In this document: positions 1-10,333 of the stretch, one piece after another
Layout of the letters: every line of letters starts with the position of its first letter
How positions within the stretch are numbered: the stretch's first letter is position 1
DNA from: Poseidonocella sp. HB161398
Lineage (GTDB): Bacteria; Pseudomonadota; Alphaproteobacteria; Rhodobacterales; Rhodobacteraceae
Reading direction: 5' to 3'
DNA: 64,000 nucleotides
NCBI RefSeq assembly: GCF_005870025.1
Contig: NZ_VATA01000033.1
Coordinates: 1 to 64,000, forward strand
The notes under the pieces: model-generated
What the model saw: only the letters and a program-made list of their open reading frames with translations
Told to the model about the DNA's origin: nothing
Databases searched by the model: none
Position numbers and translations under genes: made by a program

Positions 1-168
1 ACGCTGCGCCAGGCGCTCGCTGTTCTTCTCGCCATAGTCAGCACCGGTCCTGGCGCCGACCTCCAGCTCCATCAGCCGTTCGGCAGCGAAGCCAATCATC
101 TCGCGCAGCAGGTCGGCATCGGCGCTCTTCTCGACAAGCGTGCGGAGGTCCATCATCGGTTTGGTCAT
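1..168 (-). CDS. IS256-family transposase, N-terminal fragment (runs off the left edge)
   Basis: The minus strand translates from an ATG at 166-168 to the window edge as a 56-residue N-terminus starting MTKPMMDLRTLVEKSADAD and continuing through LLREMIGFAAERLMELEVG to GEKNSERLAQR. This is the standard opening of Mutator/IS256-family DDE transposases: a short helix, then an ERLMELEVG block, then a GEKxxERLAQRNGYR-type block. The catalytic DDE residues lie beyond the edge, so I cannot say whether the gene is intact. The fragment is in frame throughout. The family assignment rests on recalled family sequence and is firm; the exact IS name is not determined. Confidence 0.85.
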   Translation of the reverse strand, partial: MTKPMMDLRTLVEKSADADLLREMIGFAAERLMELEVGARTGADYGEKNSERLAQR

Positions 169-262
169 CGGGGCATCCCTCGGTTCAGGTTGGCTCAGCA
201 ACCGACCCTACCGAGAAACCCGATGGCCACCGAAAGCTACACCACGATCTGGGACGTCACCG
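1..262 (-). mobile_element. IS256-family insertion sequence, upstream end
   Basis: The transposase N-terminus ends at 168, and the element's outer terminus should lie within the next 100 bases. The stretch at about 238-262, read as TACACCACGATCTGGGACGT, resembles the terminal inverted repeats I recall for alphaproteobacterial IS256 elements, which end in a TACACCAC...GGGAC-type sequence. The mate repeat and any target duplication lie outside the window, so this boundary is provisional. Confidence 0.5.
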
Positions 263-2143
263 GCACGCGCGCTGACATGGCAGTTCGCAACGCGGTCCTC
301 ACCTTCGCCGGCGGCCCTGAACCGAAGGCGCGGCCATGGGCGGCGCCTCTGACCGTTCCTGGCTTGCGCCCACGCGGCAGCGGCCCTTCGCGGCGGTCCG
401 GCTTCTGGCCGGCTGCGGCCACGTATTCGGCGTCAGCCCGCAGCGCGATGGCCGCGCCTCCCGAGAAAAGCCCGCCTGGCTGCACCGGGTCGCATGGTGC
501 GCGCTTCGCAAACGCTCCGGGCAGGGTGTTCCGGCAGCTCGTCCGGCACGGGGGCGCCGCCGAAGACAACGGCTGCCCGTCGCGGATATCCTTCCGAACA
601 TCTCTCCGCCGCCAGGATGCGAATGCGGCGTCGGCTCCGGCCTGCCCCGCACGTCGCGCGATGATCGGAACCCGGCCGCAGACGGCAGGGCCGCCGCAGG
701 ACGGTGGCACCTACGGCACCGACGCCGTGGACCCCCAAGCGAGACTTGGCGAGATCGGCGCCGAACCTGGGGATCTCCGTCATCGCCGGCTCCCCTCAGT
801 GGTCGCTCTGACACCACCCGATGCGGCGCATTGCGATGCCGGGAGCGGGAGGCATCCGCTCCGGAAAAGGCGCCGCGATGGTTCCTGGCCGAGAGATCAT
901 CTGGCAACCGGGCGGGAAGCATGGAAGATCCGGGGCGGCAGGTCGCACCCGGCAATGTCGGTGACGCCCAGATCCTGCCGGAACGGGCCGCATGGATCAC
1001 GCCGGGCAAGGAAGTCTCTGCTGTGACGGGCGCGCGCCGACCTTGATGCCACCGGCTGCCCGCGGCAATCATTCCGCCCCGACGAAGCGCCAGGACATGC
1101 AGGCCGCACATGGCGGGACCCCGGGGCGCGGAACGAGATTTCGTAGCCGTCGACGCATCCCGGCCGGACAATCCGGCGGCGCTGGAGCGGGCATCATCGC
1201 CGGAGGCGGCTCAAGGCACAGGGATCGCGGGACGCTGTTCGGGCAGTGGCTGATCTCACGTCGCTTTGGCCGCCAGATTGCGGGCCTGCGGGTCCGCGCG
1301 GCAGTCCCGAACCGCGACCCGGTCCTCGGCGTTCGGCTCGCTATGCCCGCAGGATGGGTCTGTCCCGGGACATGGGACCGGGGGGCCGGCATGTGATCTG
1401 CGCAGCAGCGCGGCTTGCCGAACGCGAAGGCGCGCGGCGCGACGGTTTCCCGCACAGCGCCCCGGCTCTCGCACCGGCCTTCCTCTTTCCAGCGGCACGG
1501 GAAGGCACCGCGAGGTTGCAGGAGGCCCCGCTGCCGAAGCTCGCGAATTCGGCGTGCAGCTGCATCGAGGCCCGGCGTGCCTCCGCGCCCTGGCCGCCTC
1601 GGGCTTCGGCCAGACACCCAGCTCGGCCGCCGGGGCAGCAGGAGTTGCCGCTCGCCGTCACGGCCGCCCGGCACTTCTGCCGCGCCCGGACCGGACATCC
1701 AATGTCGATCCCGCCATTGGCCCGCGCCGATCAGGTCCGGAGCGAATGCGAACATCGGTCGGGTCTCAGCGGAGATGCCGGACCGCCGGGATCAGTCCCC
1801 GCCAGGAGCCGGCACAGGAAGCCTCCGAATGCCGGCGTCAACGGCGCGCCGTTTTCATGGGCGCCGCCCATGGGCTCTCGGCGCATGGCAGGAGGAGGGG
1901 CGGAGCAAAGGTCAGGAAGGCCGGGCATTGCACGTGGCTCCGAAGCCGGCATCCGCAAGCTGCGGCAGCAGGTCCGGCACCAGTCCGATACAGCCTGGTC
2001 CGTCTCCGCTGAGCGAATAGCTTGCCGTCGGCCACATCCCGGCAGGCCGCCCGGACGGCAGCCGAGGGCTGCAAGTCCCGGGCCTCGTTCGAGATGCGGC
2101 GCCGACCGCCCCGCGCCTGCACCTGGCCCGCCCGGCGGCGGCC
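263..2143. other. Gene-free, GC-rich stretch next to an IS element
   Basis: No reading frame in these 1.9 kb gives a recognisable protein, signal peptide or domain. Long open frames exist on both strands but are rich in Arg, Pro, Ala and Gly and lack hydrophobic-core patterning, as expected of chance frames in 70% GC DNA. There is no AT-rich promoter-like island and no tRNA. The stretch sits between an IS256 end and the 3' end of a nine-gene operon, so a decayed genomic segment is a reasonable reading, but I see no identifiable gene remnant. Confidence 0.5.
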
Positions 2144-4084
2144 TCAGGGCGGGGTCAGGCGCGGGGCCTCGCCCTCGAGCTCGGCCAGCATCGAGGCCAG
2201 CGCCAGATTGCCGGGATTGGCCGCGACCGCCTCGCCGAGGATCTGCCGCGCTCCGGCCCCGTCGCCGAGCGCTGCGGCGATCCTGGCCTGCATCACCCAG
2301 GCATCGGCATGCTGCGGGTCAAGCGCCGTCACCTCGGCGAAGGCCCGCGCGGCGGCGGGGAAATTGCGCATGGTCAGCGCCATGCCGCCGAGCTGCAGAT
2401 GCGTCTCGGGGAAATCCAGCCGCGAGGCCATCGCCCCCTGCCATTCGCCCTGCGCCCGGGACAGCTCTGCCGCGATCTGCGCCGGGAAGCGCGCCACCGG
2501 CGCGCCGAGCAGCGCCTTCGCCGCCGCGATCCGCACGGTCTTCACCGGATCGCCGAGCAGCCCGACAATGCGCTGCACCGCCAGCTGCGGATCGGCGCCG
2601 CGCTGCGCGTCGATCGCCGCGGCGCGCAGCAGCGGATCGGGATCGGCCAGGAGCGCCTCCACGGCATCCGCCTCCGGTCCGGCGCCGCCCTGTCCGAGAA
2701 GCCAGAGCGCCGTCGCCCGAACGATGCCCGGCTGGTCCGCCTGCCGCGCGAGACGCGCAAGATCGGCCGCCGCGGCGCCCGGATCGGCAAATCCGCGGGC
2801 GAGGACCTGGCCGTAATGCGGACCGCGATGGGTGCTGTCGGGGAACCAGTCCTCCAGCACGGCCGCCGCCCAGGCCGCGTCGCGGTCCTGGTGGCAGCTG
2901 GTGCAGGCATCCGGCGCGCCGGTTTCCGCCGACAGATCGGGGCGCGGCACGCGGAAGGAATGGTCGGCGCGCCAGTCATTGCCCATGTAGACCTGCTCCG
3001 GCATGTGGCAGGCGCGGCACTGGGCGCCGGGGCTGCCCTCGGGGTGGCGATGGTGGCCGGGGCTGTCGAAAACCTTCAAGGGCAGCGTCGGGAAGTCCGG
3101 ATTGCCCGCCGGGCTGTGGCACTGGGTGCAGAGCCCGTTGTCCTCGGCCAGCAGTCCCGCGCCATGGGGCTCGTGGCAATTGGCGCAGGTGACGCCCTTC
3201 GCCTGCATCTTCGACTGCAGGAAGCTGCCGAGCACGTAGACCTCGTCGCGGATCTGCCCGTCCGGCCAGTAGAGCCCCGGGCGCAGGAGCGATAGCGCGT
3301 AGCTGTCGTGATAGGGCGTGCCCGCGACCGGCGAAGCGTCGGAATGGGCCTCGCGCCGGGAATGGCAGCCGCCGCAGACATCGGCCAGCACCGACGGATC
3401 GCCGAGATCGACCGGAAAGCCATGGGCCGCGCGCGGTGCCTGGCGCGCGGTCTCCGCCTGCGCGGCCCAGGCCAGATGCGCCGCGCCCGGGCCATGGCAG
3501 GCCTCGCAGCCGACGCCGATCTCGGCCTCTTCCGAGGCATAGCTGCGCGTGGCGGGATCGTAGTTCGCCGCATAGCCCGTCGCATGGCAGACCGCGCAGC
3601 GGCCGTTCCAGGTCTTGTAGGGGCCGCTCCAGTGCATCGCGTCCGAGGGCGGCGGGTTGGCCTCGGGATAAAGGTGGAACCAGCCGCCCTTCTCCGTGTC
3701 CCAGACCACGTCGAAGCTCTGCAGCCGGCCCGCTCCGGTCTCGAAAAGGTACTGCTGCAGGGGCGCCACGCCCACCACCGAGTGCACGTCGTAGCTGGCG
3801 GTGCTGCCGTCGCGCTCGGTCACCTCGGCGCGGCGGGTGCCGTCGGGCGCGACGGAGAAGCCGACCTGCATGTCGCCGAGCGCGAAATGCGTGCCGTCGA
3901 AATCGGCGAGGATGTTGCCCGGCGCGGCCTGCGTCCAGGCCAGCGCGTGATGCGAGCCCGCCCAGGCGGCGGCCTCCTCCGCATGGCAGCCGGTGCAGCT
4001 ATCCGAGCCGGCATAGTCCGGGCTCTGCGCCAGGACGGGCAGCGCCGACAGGAGCGCAATCAGGAGGGCAAGGAGATGCGGCAT
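2144..4084 (-). CDS. Exported octahaem cytochrome c with HEAT and TPR repeats
   Basis: The 646-residue protein begins with a signal peptide (about 1-20, cleavage after LPVLAQ). It carries eight CxxCH haem-binding motifs at residues about 30, 163, 193, 237, 300, 319, 356 and 394. From about 440 to 540 there are HEAT-like repeats (DPDPLLRAAAIDA, DPVKTVRIAAAKALL), and TPR-like helices follow to the C-terminus. This layout matches multihaem c554/NrfB-like electron carriers with a TPR tail. No CxxCK active-site haem is present, so an electron-transfer role is likelier than nitrite-reductase catalysis. It starts 15 bases after the BatD stop and looks like the last gene of the sulfatase-MoxR-Bat operon. 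The electron donor and acceptor are unknown. Confidence 0.85.
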   Translation of the reverse strand: MPHLLALLIALLSALPVLAQSPDYAGSDSCTGCHAEEAAAWAGSHHALAWTQAAPGNILADFDGTHFALGDMQVGFSVAPDGTRRAEVTERDGSTASYDVHSVVGVAPLQQYLFETGAGRLQSFDVVWDTEKGGWFHLYPEANPPPSDAMHWSGPYKTWNGRCAVCHATGYAANYDPATRSYASEEAEIGVGCEACHGPGAAHLAWAAQAETARQAPRAAHGFPVDLGDPSVLADVCGGCHSRREAHSDASPVAGTPYHDSYALSLLRPGLYWPDGQIRDEVYVLGSFLQSKMQAKGVTCANCHEPHGAGLLAEDNGLCTQCHSPAGNPDFPTLPLKVFDSPGHHRHPEGSPGAQCRACHMPEQVYMGNDWRADHSFRVPRPDLSAETGAPDACTSCHQDRDAAWAAAVLEDWFPDSTHRGPHYGQVLARGFADPGAAAADLARLARQADQPGIVRATALWLLGQGGAGPEADAVEALLADPDPLLRAAAIDAQRGADPQLAVQRIVGLLGDPVKTVRIAAAKALLGAPVARFPAQIAAELSRAQGEWQGAMASRLDFPETHLQLGGMALTMRNFPAAARAFAEVTALDPQHADAWVMQARIAAALGDGAGARQILGEAVAANPGNLALASMLAELEGEAPRLTPP

Positions 4085-4099
4085 CGCGGGATCCGGCTG

Positions 4100-5338
4100 T
4101 CAGAAGGTCGGGTTGAGCGGCGGAAGCGCGGCGGGGCGGGCCTCCTCCCCGTCCCGGTGCCGCAGCGCCGTCAGGGCGCGGGCGAGGGCCTGCCAGGCCG
4201 CATCGGCATCCCCCCGGCCAGCGTAGCGGGCGGCCCCGAGCGCGGCAAGCGCCGCCGCCACGGACGGATCGCCGCGCGCATCGCCCCCGCCGCGGCGCTC
4301 CGCCCAGAGATCGAGCGCGGGCTGCAGCCCCGGGAAGTCGCGCCGCCCCAGCGCCTCCTGCAGCTGCCGCCAGGCCCAGGGTTCCGAGGCCAGCCGCCGC
4401 GCCTCGGCCCGTGCCCGCCAGGGGGCCAGGCGGCGGCGCAGCCAGACCCCGGCCCCGAAGCTGATCGCCAGCAGCGCGAAGGTCAGCGCGGTCCGGCGCC
4501 GCATCTCGGGGCCGGCGCGCGCCCGCCCCGGCGCGGTCGCCGCAATGGCCAGCGGCTCCAGCGCGGCGGTATCGACCCGGCCGCTTTCCAGATCGTACCA
4601 GCCGATGGACAGGCCCGGGAGCGTGCCCGCGGCATGGCCCTCGGCGACCAGCGCGACACGCTCGCGGCGCGTCCCGCCATCGGCCGTGTCGGCGAATTGC
4701 GGCGCGTCGGGATAGGCGGCGATGCCGTCGATTGCGGGCAGCGCGATGAGCGGCGGAATGGTCATGGCGGGCGCGCCGGCGATCTCGGCCGTGACCGTCA
4801 CCGCCACGGCATCGCCCTGCGCCATCGCGGCGGGATCGCCCTCCACCTCGCGCGACAGCGTCAGGCCGGTGGCCGCGACGAAGGGATCGAGCCCCGCCGC
4901 CGCCTCGGGCACCCGCGCGGTGATGCGGATGTCCTGCGTGCGCAGCGTCGCGCGGCGCGGCGCATTGGTCTCCGGATCGGCCCAGGTCACCGTCAAATCA
5001 GCGGCCGGAAGCACGAAGTCCCCGGGCTTGAGCGGCACGATCGAATAGCGCCGCGAGACGCCGGACCAGCTCTCGCCGCCGACCTGCGCGGATACCGGCC
5101 CGGTGCTGCGCTCCGGCAGGCGCACCATCAGGTCGGGCGCGTTGAAGGCGGGCCAGCCGGGCGGCTGCGGCAGGTAGCTCGGCACCAGCACCGTCAGCCG
5201 CAGCACCAGCGCCTGGCCCGGCACGACCGTGTCAGCGTCGATCTCCTGGCGCAGGACCGGCGCGGCGGGCGGCGCCTCCTGCGCCGGGGCGCAGAAGGGA
5301 AGCAGGATCAGCAGGAGCGCGATGCCAGGGCGCCTCAT
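4100..5338 (-). CDS. batD: BatD-family membrane protein
   Basis: 412 residues. A signal peptide (about 1-20, LLLILLPFCAPAQ) is followed by an Ig-like periplasmic region with the BatD pattern DADTVVPGQALVLRLTV, then ERSTGPVSAQVGG and a SRRYSIVPLKPGDFVLP block near residues 70-130. One membrane helix lies at about 290-310 (TALTFALLAISFGAGVWL), and a cytoplasmic helical tail follows. The ATG at 5336-5338 overlaps the stop of the VWA gene by four bases, which sets the start. BatD proteins accompany BatA/BatB in MoxR-linked operons and are thought to form a membrane-anchored periplasmic scaffold. The precise role is not established. Confidence 0.85.
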   Translation of the reverse strand: MRRPGIALLLILLPFCAPAQEAPPAAPVLRQEIDADTVVPGQALVLRLTVLVPSYLPQPPGWPAFNAPDLMVRLPERSTGPVSAQVGGESWSGVSRRYSIVPLKPGDFVLPAADLTVTWADPETNAPRRATLRTQDIRITARVPEAAAGLDPFVAATGLTLSREVEGDPAAMAQGDAVAVTVTAEIAGAPAMTIPPLIALPAIDGIAAYPDAPQFADTADGGTRRERVALVAEGHAAGTLPGLSIGWYDLESGRVDTAALEPLAIAATAPGRARAGPEMRRRTALTFALLAISFGAGVWLRRRLAPWRARAEARRLASEPWAWRQLQEALGRRDFPGLQPALDLWAERRGGGDARGDPSVAAALAALGAARYAGRGDADAAWQALARALTALRHRDGEEARPAALPPLNPTF

Positions 5339-6900
5339 GGCTCGGCCGCCCCCTCCTGCGCTGCGCCCTCCCCGGCCGCGCCTGACTGCGCTGCCGACGC
5401 CGCCTCGAGCGCGAAGCGCTGGCGCAGGAAGACGCCGGTGCCGGTCTCCACCCCGGCCATCCACTGCTCGGCGCTCAGCGGCCCCTCGCCCGCGCCGGGC
5501 TGCGGCACCTGCTGGCGGGTCTCCTCGCCGCGGTTCTCCTCGTTGTCGAAGACCACCTCGTCCGCCGTCATCTCGCTGTCGTCGCCGGTGGACGAGGCCT
5601 CCTGCGTTTCCTCGATATAGGCGACGATCTCCTTGGCCACGGCCAGGTTCTGCGCCGCGCCGGGATAGTCCGGATCGCGCGCCAGCGCCGTCTCGAAGGC
5701 CGCCATCGCGTCGCGGTAGCCGCGCGAGCGGACATGCGCGAGCCCCTGGATCATCGCCGCCTGCGCCGTCTCCACCCGGTCGAGCACCGTGATCGCCTCC
5801 GCATACTGCCCGTCGCGGAAGAGCGCATAGCCGCGCCAGAGCGGATCGACGAAGCGCTCGGCCGCGGTGCCGAACGCCTTCCGGTCGAAGGCGCGCTGGC
5901 CCTGCTGGTCGGGCGTCCAGAACCAGTCGGCCAGCCCCTCCGCACGGGCGCCGGGCGCGGCACCCAGCCAGGCCGCCGCCGCCAGGGCCGTCCACTGCAT
6001 CGTCCAGCCGCGGCGGAACCACAGCGCCAGGATCGCCGCCGCGGGCCAGGCCAGCCACGGCCCCTGGTCGCGCCACGGCTGGTCGCTTTGCTCCAGCACG
6101 GCGCGCTTCCAGGCGGCATTGAGGATCCGGTCGAGCCGCGCCACATCCGCCCCGTCGGGCGCGACCGCCACGACCGGCGCCGAAAGCGCGTCGATCCCGC
6201 GGTCGCGCGTGCCCTCGGGCAGCATCGCCAGAACCGCCAGCGGCACCTCCGCGGCATCGAGCGCCGCCACATCCGCCGGGTCGACCGCATCCGTGACGAG
6301 CAGCACCGCGCCCGTCCCCTCCGCCGCCAGCAGCTCTGCGGCCAGCGCCAGAGCCGCCGCCGCATCGCCGCCGTCACGCGGCATGATCGCGGGATCGAGC
6401 CCGGCCAGATAGGGCAGCATGATGCCGGTATCGGCGGTCATCGGAACGACCGCATGGGCGGTCCCGGCATAGGCGACGAGCCCGGTGCGCGCCGCGCCGC
6501 GCAGGTCCAGGAAATCGCGGATCTTCTGCTTGCCGCGCTCGAGCCGCGAGGGGGCGATGTCCCCCGTCTCCATCGATTGCGTCACCGCCAGCACGATCGC
6601 CACCGGCGCGGCGGAGGCCGCCCCCGGCTCGGGCATCCGGGACCAGGCCGGGCCTGCCGCGCCCAGCACCGCCAGCGCCAGCGCGGTTGCCACCCCGTCG
6701 ATCGGCAAGAGCCCGCGCCCCCGCCGACCGCCGACCGTCAGCGCGGCGCGCAGATGCGGCGCGATCCCGGCCGCGGGCAGCGCGCGGCGGGCATGGCGGC
6801 GGCGCACCTGCGCCCAGAGAAGCAGGATCGCGGGCAGCAGCGCCAGCCAGAGCGGCCGCAGGAAATGGAACGCCTCGAGCGCGACGGCGAGCCCGGTCAT
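5335..6900 (-). CDS. batB: BatB/BatC-type VWA-TPR membrane protein with a degenerate MIDAS
   Basis: 521 residues. N-terminal membrane segments lie near 15-30 and 68-85, a von Willebrand A domain spans about 98-260, another hydrophobic segment lies at about 285-320, and a TPR region follows (about 345-425; AEAITVLDRVETAQAAMIQGLAHV and DAMAAFETALARDPDYPGAAQNL patterns). The C-terminus is acidic and Gly/Ala-rich. This is a BatB VWA domain joined to a BatC TPR domain. The metal-ion site expected as DxSxS reads VTQSMET (residues 106-112), so the first Asp and last Ser are lost and metal-dependent ligand binding is doubtful. Both ends overlap neighbouring genes by four bases. Confidence 0.85.
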   Translation of the reverse strand: MTGLAVALEAFHFLRPLWLALLPAILLLWAQVRRRHARRALPAAGIAPHLRAALTVGGRRGRGLLPIDGVATALALAVLGAAGPAWSRMPEPGAASAAPVAIVLAVTQSMETGDIAPSRLERGKQKIRDFLDLRGAARTGLVAYAGTAHAVVPMTADTGIMLPYLAGLDPAIMPRDGGDAAAALALAAELLAAEGTGAVLLVTDAVDPADVAALDAAEVPLAVLAMLPEGTRDRGIDALSAPVVAVAPDGADVARLDRILNAAWKRAVLEQSDQPWRDQGPWLAWPAAAILALWFRRGWTMQWTALAAAAWLGAAPGARAEGLADWFWTPDQQGQRAFDRKAFGTAAERFVDPLWRGYALFRDGQYAEAITVLDRVETAQAAMIQGLAHVRSRGYRDAMAAFETALARDPDYPGAAQNLAVAKEIVAYIEETQEASSTGDDSEMTADEVVFDNEENRGEETRQQVPQPGAGEGPLSAEQWMAGVETGTGVFLRQRFALEAASAAQSGAAGEGAAQEGAAEP

Positions 6901-7880
6901 GCCGCCGGTCTCCGCCGCGCCGCCAGATGCAGCCAGCCGGTCGCGCCGAGGCCGAGCAGCGCGGCCAGCCCCATCGGGATCCAGGCCAGCGACCGGCGCG
7001 GCCGCCAGCTCTGCGTCGCGCTCTCGCGCGGGGCCAGCCGGTCGATCCGGTCATAGACCTCCTGCAGGGCCGCCTGGTCGGCGGCGAAGAAATACGCCCC
7101 GCCGCTGCGCGCCGCGATGTCCCTGAGCGCGGCCAGGTCGACGCGGTCCTCGCCTCTGGCCTCCGGGTCGCCGACGCCGATCGTGACGATCTCCACCCCG
7201 CGCGCGGCCGCGATCTGGGCGGCATTGACCGGGTCCATCCGGCTGGCCGTGTCGCTGCCATCCGACAGCAGGATCAGCAGCCGCTCGTCGATCTCGCTGT
7301 CCTCGAAGGTGCGGATCGCCAGCCCGATCGCGTCGCCAAGCGCGGTATGCGGCCCCGCCATGCCGGTCTCGGTGCGCGCGAGCAGCCCGGCGACCGTGTC
7401 CAGATCGGCGGTCAGCGGCGCCTGCAGATAGGCCCGGCTGCCGAAGACGATCAGCGCCACGCGGTCGCCCCGGCGGGCGGCGACGAAGCGGCCGACAACC
7501 TGCTTGACCGCCTCGAGCCGCTGCAGCCGGCTGCCATCCGGCGCGGCGAAGTCGCGGCTGTCCATCGAGCCCGAGATATCGACGGCCAGCACGATGTCGC
7601 GCGCCGCCGTCTCGATCGCCACCGGCCGGCCCAGCCGCTCGGGCGCGGCCATGGCGAGCACCAGAAGGCCCCAGCAGAGCGCGGCCACGGCGATCTGCAG
7701 CCGGTTGCGGGCGGGCACGACGGAGCCGGAGCGCGCCTCGGTCCCGGCCACCGCGACGATGCGCCGGAAGAAGGGGAAGCGCAGGCTCGGCACCTGCTCG
7801 CGCCGCGGCGGCAGCAGCCGGTGGCACAGGAGCGGCAGCGGCAGCAGCAAGAGCGCCCAGGGCTGGGCCAGCACGATCAT
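6897..7880 (-). CDS. batA: BatA-type VWA membrane protein with an intact MIDAS
   Basis: 327 residues with membrane helices at about 5-20 and 62-80, a VWA domain at about 95-280, and a C-terminal helix near 300-318. The MIDAS motif is complete (DISGSMDS, residues 101-108). A DGSDT stretch further on resembles the third metal-site loop. BatA proteins act with MoxR AAA+ ATPases, probably in folding or metal loading of envelope proteins; this is family knowledge. The gene overlaps DUF4381 and batB by four bases on each side. Its intact metal site contrasts with the degenerate one in the next gene. Confidence 0.9.
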   Translation of the reverse strand: MIVLAQPWALLLLPLPLLCHRLLPPRREQVPSLRFPFFRRIVAVAGTEARSGSVVPARNRLQIAVAALCWGLLVLAMAAPERLGRPVAIETAARDIVLAVDISGSMDSRDFAAPDGSRLQRLEAVKQVVGRFVAARRGDRVALIVFGSRAYLQAPLTADLDTVAGLLARTETGMAGPHTALGDAIGLAIRTFEDSEIDERLLILLSDGSDTASRMDPVNAAQIAAARGVEIVTIGVGDPEARGEDRVDLAALRDIAARSGGAYFFAADQAALQEVYDRIDRLAPRESATQSWRPRRSLAWIPMGLAALLGLGATGWLHLAARRRPAA

Positions 7881-8350
7881 CGCCTTGCTCCGGGGCGATG
7901 GCGGCGGATCCAGCGGGACGCGGCGCGCGCGAGATCCGGGGCGGGCGCGGGATGCGGCTGCCAGGGCCCGGCCAGCAGCGCCGCCGCCGCGCGCTGCGGC
8001 CAGGCAGCGCGGCCGGTCGCCTCGAGAAAGCCGATCCAGTCCCGCCCAGCCAGCCCCGCCACCTCGGCGCGGGGGAAGGCCGCCAGCGCCGCGCGCCGCA
8101 GGATCGCCGCGATTTCCGCCGGATCGTCCCCGGCCGTCCGCAAAGCCGCCAGCGCCGCTCGGCGATAGGCATTGCGTTGCCGACGCCGCGCCAGGACCCA
8201 GGCAAGCAGCGCGAGTGCGCCCGCCAGGAGCGCCGCCGCCACCGCCCAGCCCGCGGTCTGCGGCAGCATCGGCACCGGATCGGGCGGCGGCGGCTCGGCG
8301 AGCCGTCCGATCAGCCCGATCAGGCTTTCGGGCTCCCCCTCGCCGGTCAT
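7877..8350 (-). CDS. DUF4381-family membrane protein
   Basis: 157 residues. A short acidic N-terminus with the pattern PPPPDPVPMLPQTAGW leads into one membrane helix at about 32-52 (AVAAALLAGALALLAWVLA). A basic cytoplasmic domain follows, with RRAALAAFPRAEVAGLAGRDWIGFL. This matches the small DUF4381 proteins that sit between DUF58 and BatA genes in MoxR operons. Four-base overlaps at both ends indicate translational coupling. Its biochemical role is unknown; a linker between the DUF58 protein and the VWA membrane proteins is inference from position only. Confidence 0.85.
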   Translation of the reverse strand: MTGEGEPESLIGLIGRLAEPPPPDPVPMLPQTAGWAVAAALLAGALALLAWVLARRRQRNAYRRAALAALRTAGDDPAEIAAILRRAALAAFPRAEVAGLAGRDWIGFLEATGRAAWPQRAAAALLAGPWQPHPAPAPDLARAASRWIRRHRPGARR

Positions 8351-9327
8351 CGCGGACCGAGCCCCATCAGCCGGCGCATCTGCGGCAGCGTCGGCTCGCC
8401 CGCCGAGAGCGGCAGCACCGGCACGCCGTAGCGCCGCTGCCAGCCGAGGATAGCCGCCAGCCGCTCGGTCGCGAAATCCTGCAGCCGGGCATGCTGCGCG
8501 CGGTCGCCGGTGTCGATCTCGGCCTGCAGCGCGCCGTCGGAAACGGCAAAGCGCAGCCCCACCGGCAGATGGTCGGCATAGGGATCGCTGACCAGCCCCA
8601 GCACCAGGTCGTTGCGCCGCGCCAGCCCCGCGACCAGGCGGCCGGTCTGCGCGTCGGTGACGTCGAAATCGCTGAGCACGATGACCAGATGGTTGCGCGG
8701 CGCGATCCGCGCCACCGCCTGCAGGATCTCCGCGAGCGGCACCGGGGCGCGGGCCGGAGCCTCGGCATGGAGCGCGCCATTCGCGGCGGCCAGCGCGGCG
8801 AGGAAGCGGGTCAGTGCCGCCAGGCTGCGCGAGGGGCGGATCTCGGCCATCTGGGCGTCGCCGAAGACCAGCCCGCCGACCCGGTCGCCCTGGGCGCGGA
8901 TGGCGAAGGCGGCCAGCGCCGCCGCCTCGGCCGCGGTCACCGATTTCATGTTGAGCCGCGAGCCGAAGAACATCGACATCCGCTGGTCGACGACGATCAG
9001 CGCCGGGCGGTCGCGCTCTTCGGTCATCACCCGGACATGCGGCGCGCCGGTGCGGGCGGTGACCTTCCAGTCGATGGCGCGGATGTCGTCGCCAGGCAGG
9101 TAGGGGCGCAGCTCCTCGAAATCTAGGCCGCGCCCGCGCAGGCGCGAGCCGTGGCGGCCGGTCATGACCGAACGCGCGGGCTGGCGCGGCAGGAAGCTCA
9201 GCGCCCGTGCCGCGCCCTCGATACTGCGCAGATGCGCCAGATCGACATGGATGCGCGGATCGCCCGACGCGGCGGCGGCAGGCGCGGCGGCCGTTGCGGT
9301 CCGGATCATGGCGCGGCGGTCGCGCAT
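8347..9327 (-). CDS. DUF58-domain protein
   Basis: 326 residues from the ATG at 9325-9327. A GAGGAG Shine-Dalgarno six bases upstream favours this start over the in-frame GTG at 9331-9333, which abuts the GAGGAG. The DUF58 signature is clear: RGLDFEELRPYLPGDDIRAIDWKVTARTG followed by VRVMTEERDRPALIVVDQRMSMFFGS. The fold is VWA-like, but DQRMS replaces DxSxS. These proteins are cytoplasmic partners of MoxR ATPases. MoxR lies ten bases upstream and the DUF4381 gene overlaps the stop. The client protein is unknown. Confidence 0.9.
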   Translation of the reverse strand: MRDRRAMIRTATAAAPAAAASGDPRIHVDLAHLRSIEGAARALSFLPRQPARSVMTGRHGSRLRGRGLDFEELRPYLPGDDIRAIDWKVTARTGAPHVRVMTEERDRPALIVVDQRMSMFFGSRLNMKSVTAAEAAALAAFAIRAQGDRVGGLVFGDAQMAEIRPSRSLAALTRFLAALAAANGALHAEAPARAPVPLAEILQAVARIAPRNHLVIVLSDFDVTDAQTGRLVAGLARRNDLVLGLVSDPYADHLPVGLRFAVSDGALQAEIDTGDRAQHARLQDFATERLAAILGWQRRYGVPVLPLSAGEPTLPQMRRLMGLGPR

Positions 9328-9337
9328 CCTCACCTCC

Positions 9338-10329
<992 letters not shown>

Positions 10330-10333
<4 letters not shown>

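Noticed and set aside
190-1171. Long open frames on both strands next to the IS256 end
   Set aside because: The translations are Arg/Pro/Ala/Gly-rich with no domain, signal or ribosome site, as expected of chance frames at 70% GC.
1246-3192. A 648-codon open plus-strand frame
   Set aside because: Its second half is the antisense of the octahaem cytochrome gene, whose CxxCH motifs prove the minus strand is the coding one.
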